Below the pieces are notes generated by a model that saw only the letters and a program-made list of their open reading frames with translations, made no database searches and had not been told where the DNA came from. A DNA stretch of 64,000 bases from Actinomadura rifamycini DSM 43936 (GTDB lineage: Bacteria; Actinomycetota; Actinomycetes; Streptosporangiales; Streptosporangiaceae): NCBI RefSeq assembly GCF_000425065.1, contig NZ_KE384300.1, forward strand, positions 410,559 through 474,558. The letters run 5' to 3'. The translations under genes and the position numbers were made by a program. Numbering within the stretch: position 1 is the stretch's first letter; the number at the start of each line of letters is the position of its first letter. This document shows positions 52,249 through 61,030 of this stretch, one piece after another.

Positions 52249-53211
52249 CTACAGGATCCCGATGACGAACCCCGCCGTCATGACGACGGCGAGCGCCACC
52301 ATCATGCGCCAGCGGTAGCGCGGGATCCGGGTCGGGCGCGGCTTGGGCGCCGGGGCGCTGCCCTCGCGCAGCGCTCGGACGAGCTGCCGCGCGGACGGCC
52401 GCGCCTGCGGGTTCTTGTCGAGGCAGCGGGCCGCGAGGTCGCGCAGCGGGCCGTCGAGGCCGCCGAGGTCCGGCGGCCGGGACGTCACCCGGCGCATCAC
52501 CGCGGCGTTCGGGCCCGTGCCGAACGGCGGCCGGCCCGTGGCGGCGAACACCATCGCCGCGCCCCACGCGAAGACGTCCGCGGGCGGCCCGACGGGCTCG
52601 TCCTCGATCTGCTCGGGGGCCATGTAGGCGGGGGTGCCGAGCGGCCCGGTGGTCAGCGGCGTCGCGTCCGCCACGCGCGCGATGCCGAAGTCGATCACCT
52701 TGGCGCCGTCCGGGCCGAGGAGGACGTTGCCGGGCTTGAAGTCGCGGTGGACGATCCCCTCGCGGTGGATCGCGGCGAGCGCGGCGGCGGTGCCGAGCGC
52801 GACCCGGTGCAGCCGGCGGTCCGGCAGCGGGCCCTCGTCGGCCACGACCTCCTGCAGGGACGGGCCGTCCACGTACTCGCTGACGATGTAGGGCCGGTCG
52901 CCGGTCACGTCGGCGTCCAGCACCTGCGCCGTGTGCCGCCCGGCGACCCGCCGGGCCGCGTCGGCCTCTTTGACGAACCGGTCGCGGGCGCGCCGCCCGG
53001 CCGCCATGCCGCCCTTCAGCAGCTTCACCGCGCAGAGTCCGCCGTCGTCGTCCTCGGCGAGGTAGACGACGCCCTGGCCGCCCTCGCCGAGCCGGCCCAG
53101 CAGGGGGCGGCCGCCGATGTCGTCCGGGTCGCCGGGGCCGAGCGCGGACGCGGGGCGGCGCCGCAGGTCGCGGGGGACCGGGGCGGGCCGCCGGGTGGTG
53201 GCAGGGGACAC
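52249..53211 (-). CDS. Ser/Thr protein kinase with C-terminal membrane helix
   Basis: A 320-residue Hanks-type kinase: LLGRLGEGGQGVVYLAEDDDGGLCAVKLLK, IVHRDFKPGNVLL (catalytic Asp), VIDFGIARVA, GTPAYMAPEQ and DVFAWGAAMVFAATGRPPF. After the kinase a short Pro/Arg linker leads to one transmembrane helix (MVALAVVMTAGFVIGIL) at the extreme C-terminus and no outer sensor. It is thus tail-anchored and its signal must be intracellular or in the membrane. GTG 53211 is the first good start. Confidence 0.88.
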   Translation of the reverse strand: MSPATTRRPAPVPRDLRRRPASALGPGDPDDIGGRPLLGRLGEGGQGVVYLAEDDDGGLCAVKLLKGGMAAGRRARDRFVKEADAARRVAGRHTAQVLDADVTGDRPYIVSEYVDGPSLQEVVADEGPLPDRRLHRVALGTAAALAAIHREGIVHRDFKPGNVLLGPDGAKVIDFGIARVADATPLTTGPLGTPAYMAPEQIEDEPVGPPADVFAWGAAMVFAATGRPPFGTGPNAAVMRRVTSRPPDLGGLDGPLRDLAARCLDKNPQARPSARQLVRALREGSAPAPKPRPTRIPRYRWRMMVALAVVMTAGFVIGIL

Positions 53212-53300
53212 GGGGACTCCGGGGGGAACGGATGTGGAGGGTCCTTATTTGTACCGTGTGACCGTCCTGTCCTGCAGGTGAACGCGGATCTTCCCGCGGG

Positions 53301-55463
53301 TCACCGGCACTGCCCGAACGAGCCCCGCTGCGCGACGTCCCGGGACGACGCGCCGACCATCACCGTGTAGCAGCCGTCCGCGACCTTCCACCGCTTCGCC
53401 TCGACGTTCCAGTAGGACAGGTCGCGCTTGGTCAGCGGGAAGGCGACGGTCGTGCTCTGCCCCGGCCGGAGCGTCACCTTCGTGAAGCCCTTGAGCTGCT
53501 TGGGCGGCTGCGGGACGTCCACGCCGGGGGAGGGCAGGCCGAGGTACATCTGCGGGACGGCCACGCCCGTGCGGCTCCCCGTGTTCGTGACCGTGACCTG
53601 TACTTCCTTGGGTCCGACCTTCAAGCCGCTGTAGCGGAACGTCGTGTACGACAGGCCGTGCCCGAACGGGTACTTGGGCGCGATGTTCTTCGCGTCGTAG
53701 TGCCGGTAGCCGACCATGACGCCCTCGGAGAACGCGACGGTCTTGTTCACGCCCGGGTACTGCGCCGGGTTCCCGGCCGCGGGCGCGTGCGCCTCCCCGG
53801 CGGGGAACGTGACCGGCAGGCGCCCGCCCGGGTCGACGTCCCCGTACAGGACGCGGGCCAGCGCGTCCCCGCCCTCCTGCCCCGGGTACCAGCTCTCGAC
53901 GACCGCCGCGACGTCGTCCGCCCACGGGGTGAGGACGGGCCCGCCCGTCTGCAGCACCACGATCGTGTTCCGGTTCGCCGCCGCGACCGCCGAGATCAGC
54001 CCGTCCTGGTCGCCGCGCAGCGGCTCGCCGCACCGCAGCGTGAGGCACGACTTGTCGAAGAACTCGCCCTGGCTGTCGGTGACGAACACGACCGCGACGT
54101 CCGCGCCGCGGGCCGCGTCGGCCGCGGCGGCGCGGTCGTCGCCGTCCCGGTAGGTGATCGAGACGCCCGCGCCGGCGCGCCGCGCCAGGCCCTCCTGCGC
54201 GCTGACGGACGCGAACGGCACCACCTTGGCCGACCCGAACCCGGACTGGCTCTCCTTCGCGGCCCGCCCGATCAGCGCGATCTTCTTCGGCGCCCCCAGG
54301 GGGAGGACGCCGTCGTTCTTCAGCAGCGTGACGCCGTTCTCGGCGATCGTCCGGGCCGCGGTCTCGCTCGCCGTCCGGTCGACGCGGGCGAGGTCGTTCG
54401 GGTACGCGGGCCGGTCGAAGACGCCGAACTCGAACATCGTCCGCAGGACGTTGCGGGTGTGCCCGTCGATGGTCGCCTGGGTGACCTTGTTCTGCGCGCG
54501 CGCCGCCTTCAGCATGAACGCGTTGTAGCGGAGGCCGACCGGCAGTTCCATGTCGAGCCCGCCGTTGGCGGCCTCGGCGGTGTCGCGGACGGCGGTGTGG
54601 TCGGACATGACCATCCCGTCGAAGCCCCACTCCGCCCTCAGGATCCCGTTCAGGACGCCCCCGTCGTGGCACGCCCAGCGGCCGTTCAGCTTCCCGAACC
54701 CGCACATGACGGTCGCGGCGCCGCCCTCCGTCACGGCGGCCTCGAACGGCGGCAGGTAGATCTCGCGGAGCGTGCGCGGGTCCACGGACATGGACAGCTC
54801 GAGGCGGTCGGTCTCCTGGGCGTAGACGGCCAGGTGCTTCACCGAGGCCATCACGCCCTGCCCCTGCGCGCCCTCGATCCAGGACGCGCCGAGCCGCGCC
54901 GACAGGTACGGGTCCTCGCCGAACCCCTCGAACGTCCGGCCGTTGAGCGGCGTGCGCAGCACGTCCACGGTCGGGCCGAAGATCACGTCGTTGCCGCGGT
55001 GCCGCGCCTCCCACCCGACCGTCGTCCCGTACAGGTGCGCGGCCCGCCGGTCGAACGTCGCGGCGAGCGCGATCGGCGCGGGCAGCGCGGTCGCCTCGCC
55101 CTGCCGGACGCCCGCCGGGCCGTCGGCCATGTACAGCGGCGGGACCCCGAGCCGCTCGATCCCGTTGTTGGTGTCGGCGTGCGCCCAGTCGAAGAACCCG
55201 CCGAGCGGGCCGCCGAGCGGGTCGTCGGACGCCAGCAGCGCGATCTTCTCGTCGTCGGTCAGCTCCGCCAGCAGCAGCCCGGCGCGCCGGTCCGCGCTCA
55301 GCGCGGTGTCGCACCACGGCCGGACGGCCGGGTCGCCGCAGCGGCCCGCCGCGGCCAGCGCCCCGTCCGTCCGGGCGGGGACGACCGCGAGCGCGAGCGC
55401 GCAGGCGAGCGCGCCGGCCGCGGGCAGCCACCGCCCGGCCCGCGTCCCGCCGGTCCGGAGCAT
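53301..55463 (-). CDS. Secreted glycoside hydrolase family 3 (beta-glucosidase-like)
   Basis: A 720-residue exported enzyme. The N-terminus has Arg residues then LPAAGALACALALAVVPARTDGALA, a Sec signal. The GH3 N-domain has VPPLYMADGPAGVR, GRTFEGFGEDPYLSARLG, VMASVKHLAVYAQETDR and WGFDGMVMSDHTAV, with Asp288 the predicted nucleophile. The GH3 C-domain has VTLLKNDGVLPL and VVLQTGGPVLTPW, and a fibronectin-III-like domain closes it (VQVTVTNTGSRTG to CYTVMVGASSRDV). ATG 55463 has GGGGAGGG and overlaps the upstream stop. Substrate not determined. Confidence 0.92.
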   Translation of the reverse strand: MLRTGGTRAGRWLPAAGALACALALAVVPARTDGALAAAGRCGDPAVRPWCDTALSADRRAGLLLAELTDDEKIALLASDDPLGGPLGGFFDWAHADTNNGIERLGVPPLYMADGPAGVRQGEATALPAPIALAATFDRRAAHLYGTTVGWEARHRGNDVIFGPTVDVLRTPLNGRTFEGFGEDPYLSARLGASWIEGAQGQGVMASVKHLAVYAQETDRLELSMSVDPRTLREIYLPPFEAAVTEGGAATVMCGFGKLNGRWACHDGGVLNGILRAEWGFDGMVMSDHTAVRDTAEAANGGLDMELPVGLRYNAFMLKAARAQNKVTQATIDGHTRNVLRTMFEFGVFDRPAYPNDLARVDRTASETAARTIAENGVTLLKNDGVLPLGAPKKIALIGRAAKESQSGFGSAKVVPFASVSAQEGLARRAGAGVSITYRDGDDRAAAADAARGADVAVVFVTDSQGEFFDKSCLTLRCGEPLRGDQDGLISAVAAANRNTIVVLQTGGPVLTPWADDVAAVVESWYPGQEGGDALARVLYGDVDPGGRLPVTFPAGEAHAPAAGNPAQYPGVNKTVAFSEGVMVGYRHYDAKNIAPKYPFGHGLSYTTFRYSGLKVGPKEVQVTVTNTGSRTGVAVPQMYLGLPSPGVDVPQPPKQLKGFTKVTLRPGQSTTVAFPLTKRDLSYWNVEAKRWKVADGCYTVMVGASSRDVAQRGSFGQCR

Positions 55464-56029
55464 CAGCCCTCCCCGCCCTCGTGACCGGCGCCGGTGTCCT
55501 CGTTCTGGACGCGCAGGGCGTTCAGCGTGAAGGCGACCATGTGGTAGTGGCCGATGAGCATCACCAGCTCGATCAGCTCGCGCTCCCCGAAGCGGGTCGC
55601 GAGCTCCGTCCAGGTCGCGTCCGTTACCGTGCCGCGCTCGTGCAGCTCGTCCGCGGCGGCCAGCACCATCCGGTCGTCGTCGGACCACGGGTGGTCGTCG
55701 GGGTCGCGGCGGAGCGCGGCGATCTCGTCCCCGGTCAGCCCCGCGTCCAGCGCGAGCCCGCGGTGGTGCGCCCACTCGTACTCGCAGGACCGGTGGTGCG
55801 CCGTCCGCAGGATCGCCAGCTCGCGGTCGCGGCCGGACAGCAGGCCGTTCATCAGCAGCGCCGAGCCGAAGCCGATCCAGGACTGGAACAGCGACGGGTG
55901 CCGGGCCAGCGTCGTGAAGACGTTCAGCGGCCCGGTCGCGGCGGTGACGGCCTGGAGCGCGTCGTCCCACTGCTCCGGAGGCAGCGGGGCGATGCGCGGA
56001 ACGCGGTTCCCGGGGATGTCGGCGCACAT
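55463..56029 (-). CDS. Carboxymuconolactone decarboxylase/AhpD-like protein
   Basis: A 188-residue all-helical protein of the AhpD-like superfamily: FTTLARHPSLFQSWIGFGSALLMNGLLSGRDRELAILRTAHHRSCEYEWAHHRGLALDAGLTGDEI. The redox CxxC motif of AhpD is replaced by SCEYEW with a single Cys, so peroxidase-linked redox chemistry is unlikely. LIELVMLIGHYHMVAFTLNAL closes the fold. It is translationally coupled to the GH3 gene (TGATG). Function unknown. Confidence 0.85.
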   Translation of the reverse strand: MCADIPGNRVPRIAPLPPEQWDDALQAVTAATGPLNVFTTLARHPSLFQSWIGFGSALLMNGLLSGRDRELAILRTAHHRSCEYEWAHHRGLALDAGLTGDEIAALRRDPDDHPWSDDDRMVLAAADELHERGTVTDATWTELATRFGERELIELVMLIGHYHMVAFTLNALRVQNEDTGAGHEGGEG

Positions 56030-56143
56030 GGCGACATTTCTGCCACCAAATGGTGGGACAGTGCTAGAGCGTTCCGATCATTTGGCCGGATCGTGCCACT
56101 TTTCGCGATCCGGGCGCGGATCCCTGTGGAGTCGGGTGCGGTG

Positions 56144-57196
56144 TCAGGTGCGGCGGGAGGTCGCCGCGACGGCCAGCCCGGCGAGCGCCTCGCGCGCCTC
56201 CTCGGTGATCGGCGCCGCGCGGAGCGCCCGCTCGGCCTCGTCGAGGTACCGCTCGATCATCTCCTCGCAGGCCGCGAGCCCGCCGGTCTCCTCGATGATC
56301 TGGCGGAGCTCGTCCACCCCCGGCCGGTCCAGCTCCGGGTCGCCGAGGCGCCGCTCGAGCGCCGCCGCCCGCGCCGCGTCCGCCCGCTCCAGGGTCAGCG
56401 CGACGAGCACCGTCCGCTTGCCCTCGCGCAGGTCGTCGCCCGCGGGCTTGCCCGTCTCCGCCGGGTCGCCGAACACGCCGAGGACGTCGTCGCGGAGCTG
56501 GAACGCGATGCCGAGCGGCAGCCCGTACCCGGTCAGCGCGGCGGACACGTCCGGGCGGCCCCCGGCCAGCGCCGCGCCCAGGTGCAGCGGCCGCTCGATC
56601 GTGTACTTGGCGCTCTTGTACTCGACGACCCGCAGGGCCGTGGCGACGGTCGCCGCGCCGCGCGTCCCCTCCAGCATGTCGAGGTACTGGCCGCACATGA
56701 CCTCGGTGCGCATCAGGTCGTACACGGCCCGGCCGCGCCGCCTGCGCTCGCCGTCCAGCCCGCACGCCTCGTACATCTCCGCCGACCAGGCCAGGCACAG
56801 GTCGCCGAGCAGGATCGCGGTGCCCTCCCCGAACGCCGCCGCGTCGCCCGGCCAGCCCTGCGCGCCGTGCAGCGCCTCGAACCGGCGGTGCACCGACGGC
56901 TGCCCGCGCCGCGTGTCGCTGGAGTCCATGACGTCGTCGTGGATCAGCGCGCTGGCCTGCAGCAGCTCCAGGGACGCCGCCGCGTCCACGATGCCCGCGT
57001 CCCCGCCGCCGCCCGCGGCCCGCCACCCCCAGTAGCAGAACGCCGGGCGCAGCCGCTTCCCGCCCCGCAGCAGCGAGTCCAGCGCCCCGAGCAGCGGCGA
57101 CAGGTCGTCGCTGATGGCGAGCAGGCCGGGGCGCTGCCGGTCGACGAACGCGAGCAGCGCCTCGTCGACCCGCTTGCGGATGCGGCTCGTCGACAT
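56144..57196 (-). CDS. Polyprenyl (E-type isoprenyl) diphosphate synthase, IdsA2-like
   Basis: Condenses isopentenyl diphosphate with allylic diphosphates. The 350-residue protein has the first Asp-rich motif LIHDDVMDSSDTRRG (DDxxD), the GKRLRPAF diphosphate site and GQYLDM. The second motif QLRDDVLGVFGD has DDxxx followed by D, a relaxed form. ATG 57196 is favoured by family length; ATG 57223 adds nine residues. The metF gene is divergent from it, the same pairing as Rv2173/Rv2172c. Chain length cannot be read from the sequence. Confidence 0.9.
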   Translation of the reverse strand: MSTSRIRKRVDEALLAFVDRQRPGLLAISDDLSPLLGALDSLLRGGKRLRPAFCYWGWRAAGGGGDAGIVDAAASLELLQASALIHDDVMDSSDTRRGQPSVHRRFEALHGAQGWPGDAAAFGEGTAILLGDLCLAWSAEMYEACGLDGERRRRGRAVYDLMRTEVMCGQYLDMLEGTRGAATVATALRVVEYKSAKYTIERPLHLGAALAGGRPDVSAALTGYGLPLGIAFQLRDDVLGVFGDPAETGKPAGDDLREGKRTVLVALTLERADAARAAALERRLGDPELDRPGVDELRQIIEETGGLAACEEMIERYLDEAERALRAAPITEEAREALAGLAVAATSRRT

Positions 57197-57354
57197 GTCG
57201 TGATCGTATCCAGGGGAAGGCATGCAACCGCCCGTCAGTAGCGCGAGATGTCCACCGATCTTAGGAAATCTCCGCCATTAAGTGACAACTGGGCGTAAAC
57301 GTGCGGTCCAACCGGAACCCGCCCGGGCCCCCGGCCCGCCGCCGGCCCCTTCTG

Positions 57355-57360
57355 TACGCT
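57355..57360 (+). promoter_or_regulatory. -10 box of metF
   Basis: TACGCT ends 6 nt before ATG 57367, consistent with a leaderless transcript; the intervening GGTGGG could also serve as ribosome site. Confidence 0.4.
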
Positions 57361-57366
57361 GGTGGG

Positions 57367-58317
57367 ATGCGATCCGTGCGCCCCGAACGGCCCCCCACAG
57401 TCCGCGAGCTGCTCGCCACCGAGGGAAGGTCCTTCTCCTTCGAGTTCTTCCCGCCCAAGAGCGAGAAGGGCGTGCGGACCCTCTGGCGTACGATCCGCGA
57501 GCTCGAGCCGCTGCGGCCCACGTTCGTCTCCGTCACCTACGGCGCCGGCGGCGGCACCCGCGACACCACCGTCGACATCGTCGAGCGGATCGCCACCGAC
57601 ACCACCCTCACCCCCGTCGCCCACTTCACCGCGGTGGACCACTCCCAGGCCGAGCTCCGCCACCTCATCGGACGGCTCGCCGCCGCGGGCGTCCGCAACA
57701 TGCTCGCGCTGCGCGGCGACCCGCCCGGCGACCCGATGGGGGAGTGGGTCAAGCACCCCGACGGCGTCGAGTACGCCGCCGACCTCGTCCGGCTCATCCG
57801 CGCCACCGGCGACTTCAGCGTCGGCGTCGCCGCCTTCCCCTACAAGCACCCGCGCTCGCCCGACATCGAGAGCGACACCCGGTACTTCGTCGAGAAGTGC
57901 CGCGCCGGCGCCGACTACGCCATCACGCAGATGTTCTTCCGCGCCGAGGACTACTTCCGGCTGCGCGACCGCGTCGCCGCCGCGGGCGGCGACATCCCGA
58001 TCATCCCCGGGATCATGCCGGTCACGCGGTTGAGCACCATCGAGCGGTCCGAGCAGCTGTCCGGCGCCCCGTTCCCGCCCGAGGTCAAGGCCCGCTTCGA
58101 CGCCGTCGCCGACGACCCCGAGGCCGTCCGGCGGCTCGGCATCGAGCACGCCGCCGAACTGTGCCGCGAACTCCTCGACCAGGACGCCCCCGGCATCCAC
58201 TTCATCACGTTCAACAAGTCGACGGCGACGCGGGAGGTGTACGGGCTGCTCGAGGCCGGCGGCTACTGCGGCGCCGCGCCCGCGGCCAGCGGCAGCGTCC
58301 CGCCCATCACCGCGTAA
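57367..58317 (+). CDS. metF: Methylenetetrahydrofolate reductase
   Basis: Reduces methylene-THF to methyl-THF for methionine synthesis. The 316-residue barrel has FSFEFFPPKSEKG, FVSVTYGAGGGTRDTT, GVRNMLALRGDPPGDP, VGVAAFPYKHPRSPD, DYAITQMFFRAEDYFRL and IPIIPGIMPV, all MTHFR signatures. The C-terminal 55 bp overlap the convergent GNAT gene. ATG 57367 begins the conserved sequence just after a -10 box. Confidence 0.95.
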   Translation: MRSVRPERPPTVRELLATEGRSFSFEFFPPKSEKGVRTLWRTIRELEPLRPTFVSVTYGAGGGTRDTTVDIVERIATDTTLTPVAHFTAVDHSQAELRHLIGRLAAAGVRNMLALRGDPPGDPMGEWVKHPDGVEYAADLVRLIRATGDFSVGVAAFPYKHPRSPDIESDTRYFVEKCRAGADYAITQMFFRAEDYFRLRDRVAAAGGDIPIIPGIMPVTRLSTIERSEQLSGAPFPPEVKARFDAVADDPEAVRRLGIEHAAELCRELLDQDAPGIHFITFNKSTATREVYGLLEAGGYCGAAPAASGSVPPITA

Positions 58318-58856
58318 CGGGGCCCGCCGCCCGGGAACTCGAAGTCGGTCAGCAGGTCCACCATGCCGACCGACCGGTAGAGCCGGCGGGCGGGGGTGTC
58401 CGGCCGCCGCTCCAGCGTCGACAGCACCACCGTCCGCTCCGGCCTGCCCTCGCACAGCGCCGCCAGCAGCGCCCGGCCGAGCCCCCGCCCCTGCGCGTCC
58501 GGGCGGACGTGCAGCTCCGCGACCTCGAAGGCGTCCGCGAGCCACGCCGCCGCGTGCTCCGGGCCGCCCCGCGCGGTGAGCGCCTCGAGCACCACGTCGT
58601 GCCACCACTGGCCGCGCTCGCCGTGGAACCCGTACGCCAGCCCGTGCAGCGGCCTCGGCAGGCGCACCGGCCCGCCCCGCCGCTCCGCCACGAACGCCCG
58701 GAAACCCGGGTACCGCGCGTGCCGCTCCAGAATCGTGCGCCGCCCCGGCAGCTGCTCGCGCGGCGGGTCCATCGCCGCCGCGTACACGTCCAGCAGCGGA
58801 TCCAGCCTGCGCAGGAAGGCCCGTTCGTCGATCTCGCGCAGCTTCGCGTCCCTCAC
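58263..58856 (-). CDS. GNAT family N-acetyltransferase
   Basis: A 197-residue acetyltransferase. The acetyl-CoA loop is VRPDAQGRGLGRALLAALC, followed by VLSTLERRPDTPARRLYRSVGMVDL. The N-terminal half (FLRRLDPLLDVYAAAMDPPREQLPGRRTILERHARYPGFRAFVAE) matches the family at Rv2170. GTG 58856 is the first start. The gene ends inside metF, giving a 55-bp antisense overlap of coding regions. The substrate is unknown here. Confidence 0.88.
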   Translation of the reverse strand: MRDAKLREIDERAFLRRLDPLLDVYAAAMDPPREQLPGRRTILERHARYPGFRAFVAERRGGPVRLPRPLHGLAYGFHGERGQWWHDVVLEALTARGGPEHAAAWLADAFEVAELHVRPDAQGRGLGRALLAALCEGRPERTVVLSTLERRPDTPARRLYRSVGMVDLLTDFEFPGGGPRYAVMGGTLPLAAGAAPQ

Positions 58857-58866
58857 CCGCCCGAGC

Positions 58867-59199
58867 CTAGACCCGGGGGAGGGTCCTGGGTGTGGCCGAC
58901 AGCCGGTCGTAGACGTCCCACAGGATCTGGTCCGCCGCCTGCCGCAGCCGCGCCCGCTCCGCGTCGAGGGCCGTCCCCCACCGGCGGGCCTCCGGGCCGA
59001 GCCACGCGTCCGTCCCGCCGAGGGTCTTCACGGGCGCGTCGAGCGCCTGCCGGAGCCGGTCGATCCCGCCGTAGGCGTCCGCGTACGCCCGGTAGAGCTC
59101 CCCGTACGCCGGGTTGGGGCGCTCCGTCGGCGCCAGCGCACCCGCCGCCGCGCCCTCGATCGGCGGCGGCAGGCTCCCCGGCGGCGGCGGCGCGCTCAT
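58867..59199 (-). CDS. WXG100-like small helical protein
   Basis: A 110-residue protein with a Pro-rich N-terminus and a long helical remainder: YGELYRAYADAYGGIDRLRQALDAPVKTLGGTDAWLGPEARRWGTALDAERARLRQAADQILWDVYDRL. The pattern AWLGPEARRW resembles the W-x-G turn of WXG100-type proteins. ATG 59199 overlaps the upstream stop, so it is translated with the larger partner. A role in type VII export or as an effector partner is an inference. Confidence 0.6.
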   Translation of the reverse strand: MSAPPPPGSLPPPIEGAAAGALAPTERPNPAYGELYRAYADAYGGIDRLRQALDAPVKTLGGTDAWLGPEARRWGTALDAERARLRQAADQILWDVYDRLSATPRTLPRV

Positions 59200-60077
59200 G
59201 AGGCCGGCCGCGACGTCGTCAGGTCCAGCTCGCGGACGGCCTCCCGCGTGCCCGCGCTCCAGTCGGCGCCCGCGATGACCCGCACGGCCACCGGCCGGAC
59301 GTCCGCGCGCCCGGCCTCGGCCAGGAACGCCCGCAGCCACCCGGCGTCCATGCGGACCCCGTTGCTCGCCATGCCCAGCGACTCCCGGACCACCCGCAGC
59401 CGCGCCTCGTCGCCCTCGGCCCCGGCGAGCAGCCGCGCGGCGCCCGCCGGGCCCAGCCGCTCGTACAGCCGCGCGGTGTAGTCGGGGTCGTCGGCGTCGG
59501 CCTTCAGCCGCGCCCACACCGCGGCCGGGACGGCCGCGTCGTCCGCGAACGCCGCCCGCAGGGCCCGCGCGTCCGCCTCCGCCGCCTTCTCCGCCGTCCG
59601 CCGGTCCGGGTGGCTCCCGATGTCGCCCGCGCCGCGCGAGGCCGGCCCGCCCGGGGCCGGCGTCCCCGCCCGTCCCGCGCCCGGGGCCCGCGGGGCCTCC
59701 GCCACCGGGTCGCGGCGGGGCGGCGCGACCGGCGCCGCGGGCGCGCCGCCGGCGGCCTCCACCGGCGCCCGTCCCGTCTCCGGCGCCGGCGCGGGACCGG
59801 ACGGCGGCCGCATCGACCCGCCGTCCGGGTGCGTCATCGCGTAGCCGTAGCGGCGCGACAGCATCCCGAGCTGGTTCCCGACCCACTGCGCGACCTCGTC
59901 GGCCTGCCGGTACCCCGCCGCGGACACACCGGCGGGCGGGCGGTGCCCGTTCAGCCAGCCCCGGATCGCGTTCTGCGCGTCCTGCATCTGCTTGATGAGC
60001 CGATCCAGCGCGGGCGGGTCGATCCCCCGGAAGTTCGGGTCGCGGGCGGCCGGGCCCGTGCGCATCTGCGCGGTCAT
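59196..60077 (-). CDS. Type VII secretion effector-like protein
   Basis: A 293-residue protein. Residues about 10-85 form two helices with a WLNG turn (LIKQMQDAQNAIRGWLNGHRPPAGV; GYRQADEVAQWVGNQLGMLSRRYGYA), like WXG100/PE-type export domains. A Pro/Ala-rich linker (about 90-150) is followed by a C-terminal domain with AVWARLKADADDPDYTARLYERLGPAGAARLL, a pattern seen in N-terminal parts of actinomycete polymorphic toxins. No toxin catalytic domain is seen. ATG 60077 has GGAGG at 5 nt. Coupled to the downstream small helical protein. Confidence 0.6.
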   Translation of the reverse strand: MTAQMRTGPAARDPNFRGIDPPALDRLIKQMQDAQNAIRGWLNGHRPPAGVSAAGYRQADEVAQWVGNQLGMLSRRYGYAMTHPDGGSMRPPSGPAPAPETGRAPVEAAGGAPAAPVAPPRRDPVAEAPRAPGAGRAGTPAPGGPASRGAGDIGSHPDRRTAEKAAEADARALRAAFADDAAVPAAVWARLKADADDPDYTARLYERLGPAGAARLLAGAEGDEARLRVVRESLGMASNGVRMDAGWLRAFLAEAGRADVRPVAVRVIAGADWSAGTREAVRELDLTTSRPAS

Positions 60078-60131
60078 CGGTCCTCCGGGGGTCACCGAAC
60101 GTCGGGGTCGTCTCCCAGAATCACACCGTCG

Positions 60132-60485
60132 TCACAGGCTGTCGAGGGCTTTGCCGACAGCGGCCTCGTCGCGGGCGACGACGGCGGCGCCGTCCGTCAC
60201 CACGATGGGCCGCTGGATGAGCACCGGGTTGGCGACCATGAGCTCGATCCACCGCGCCCGGTCGTGCTCCAGGTCCTTCAGCCCGAGCTCCTTCGCGACG
60301 GGCTCGTTCAGCCGCGCGACCTCCCACGGCTCCGCGCCGATCCGGGCGAGGACGGCGTCCAGCTCCTCGGCCGTCGGCGGCTCGTCCAGGTACCGCCGCT
60401 CGGTGTAGGCGACGCCCGCCTCGTCCAGCGCGGCCTTCGCGGCGCGGCTCTTGGAGCAGCGCGGGTTGTGCCAGATCTCCGTCAT
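60132..60485 (-). CDS. ArsC family reductase-like protein
   Basis: A 117-residue thioredoxin-fold protein with the ArsC/Spx motif HNPRCSKSRAAKAALDEAG (catalytic Cys followed by SKSR) and C-terminal NPVLIQRPIVVTDGAAVVAR with the Arg expected for arsenate reductase (Pfam ArsC). No other ars gene is nearby, so an arsenate role is uncertain. The ATG overlaps the stop of the YbaK gene. Confidence 0.85.
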   Translation of the reverse strand: MTEIWHNPRCSKSRAAKAALDEAGVAYTERRYLDEPPTAEELDAVLARIGAEPWEVARLNEPVAKELGLKDLEHDRARWIELMVANPVLIQRPIVVTDGAAVVARDEAAVGKALDSL

Positions 60486-60949
60486 CACTCCACCTCCGCC
60501 GGGTCGCCCCCGGTGATCTTGAGCAGTTCCTCGTACGACGTCGGGAACACGGTGTGCGGGTGGCCGCCCGCCGCCCACACCCGCTCGTGCCCGTCCAGCC
60601 AGACGTCCACGAGCGTGCGGATCGGCGCCGGATGGCCCACCGGCGCCACGCCGCCGATCGGCTGGCCCGTCGCCTCCCGGACGAACTCGGGCGTCGCCCG
60701 CCGCACCGTCGCCGCGCCCGCGAGCGCGGCGACCTTCGCGGTGTCGACCCGGTGCGCCCCGCTCGTCAGCACCAGCAGCGGCGCGCCGTCCGCGTCGAAC
60801 ACCAGGCTGTTGGCGATGGCGCCGACCTCGCACCCCAGCTGCTCGGCCGCGGCCCGCGCCGTCCGCGCCGCCTCCGGCAGTTCGACGACCTCGCCCTCGA
60901 CCCCGTGCTCGCGCAGCACGCGCGCGACGTGTTCGGCGTTCGGATGCAT
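60485..60949 (-). CDS. YbaK/EbsC family aminoacyl-tRNA deacylase
   Basis: A 154-residue protein that would hydrolyse misacylated tRNA (Cys-tRNA(Pro) in the best known member). Motifs are TARAAAEQLGCEVGAIANSLVFDADGAPLLVLTSGAHRVDTAKVAAL and TGQPIGGVAPVGHPAPI with the catalytic Lys in DTAKV, then GHPHTVFPTSYEELL. It is translated together with the ArsC-like gene. Confidence 0.88.
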   Translation of the reverse strand: MHPNAEHVARVLREHGVEGEVVELPEAARTARAAAEQLGCEVGAIANSLVFDADGAPLLVLTSGAHRVDTAKVAALAGAATVRRATPEFVREATGQPIGGVAPVGHPAPIRTLVDVWLDGHERVWAAGGHPHTVFPTSYEELLKITGGDPAEVE

Positions 60950-60994
60950 GCCCGCACCCTAACCGACCTGCGCACGCCGCTCCGTTCGAACACG

Positions 60995-61023
60995 TTGACG
61001 AATCGTCACGAGGGAGGTTTACT
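60995..61023 (+). promoter_or_regulatory. Promoter of the SAV_6107-like gene
   Basis: TTGACG (60995-61000) and TTTACT (61018-61023) are 17 nt apart. The LexA box begins 8 nt downstream, over the expected transcription start. Confidence 0.65.
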
Positions 61024-61030
61024 GTGAGTG

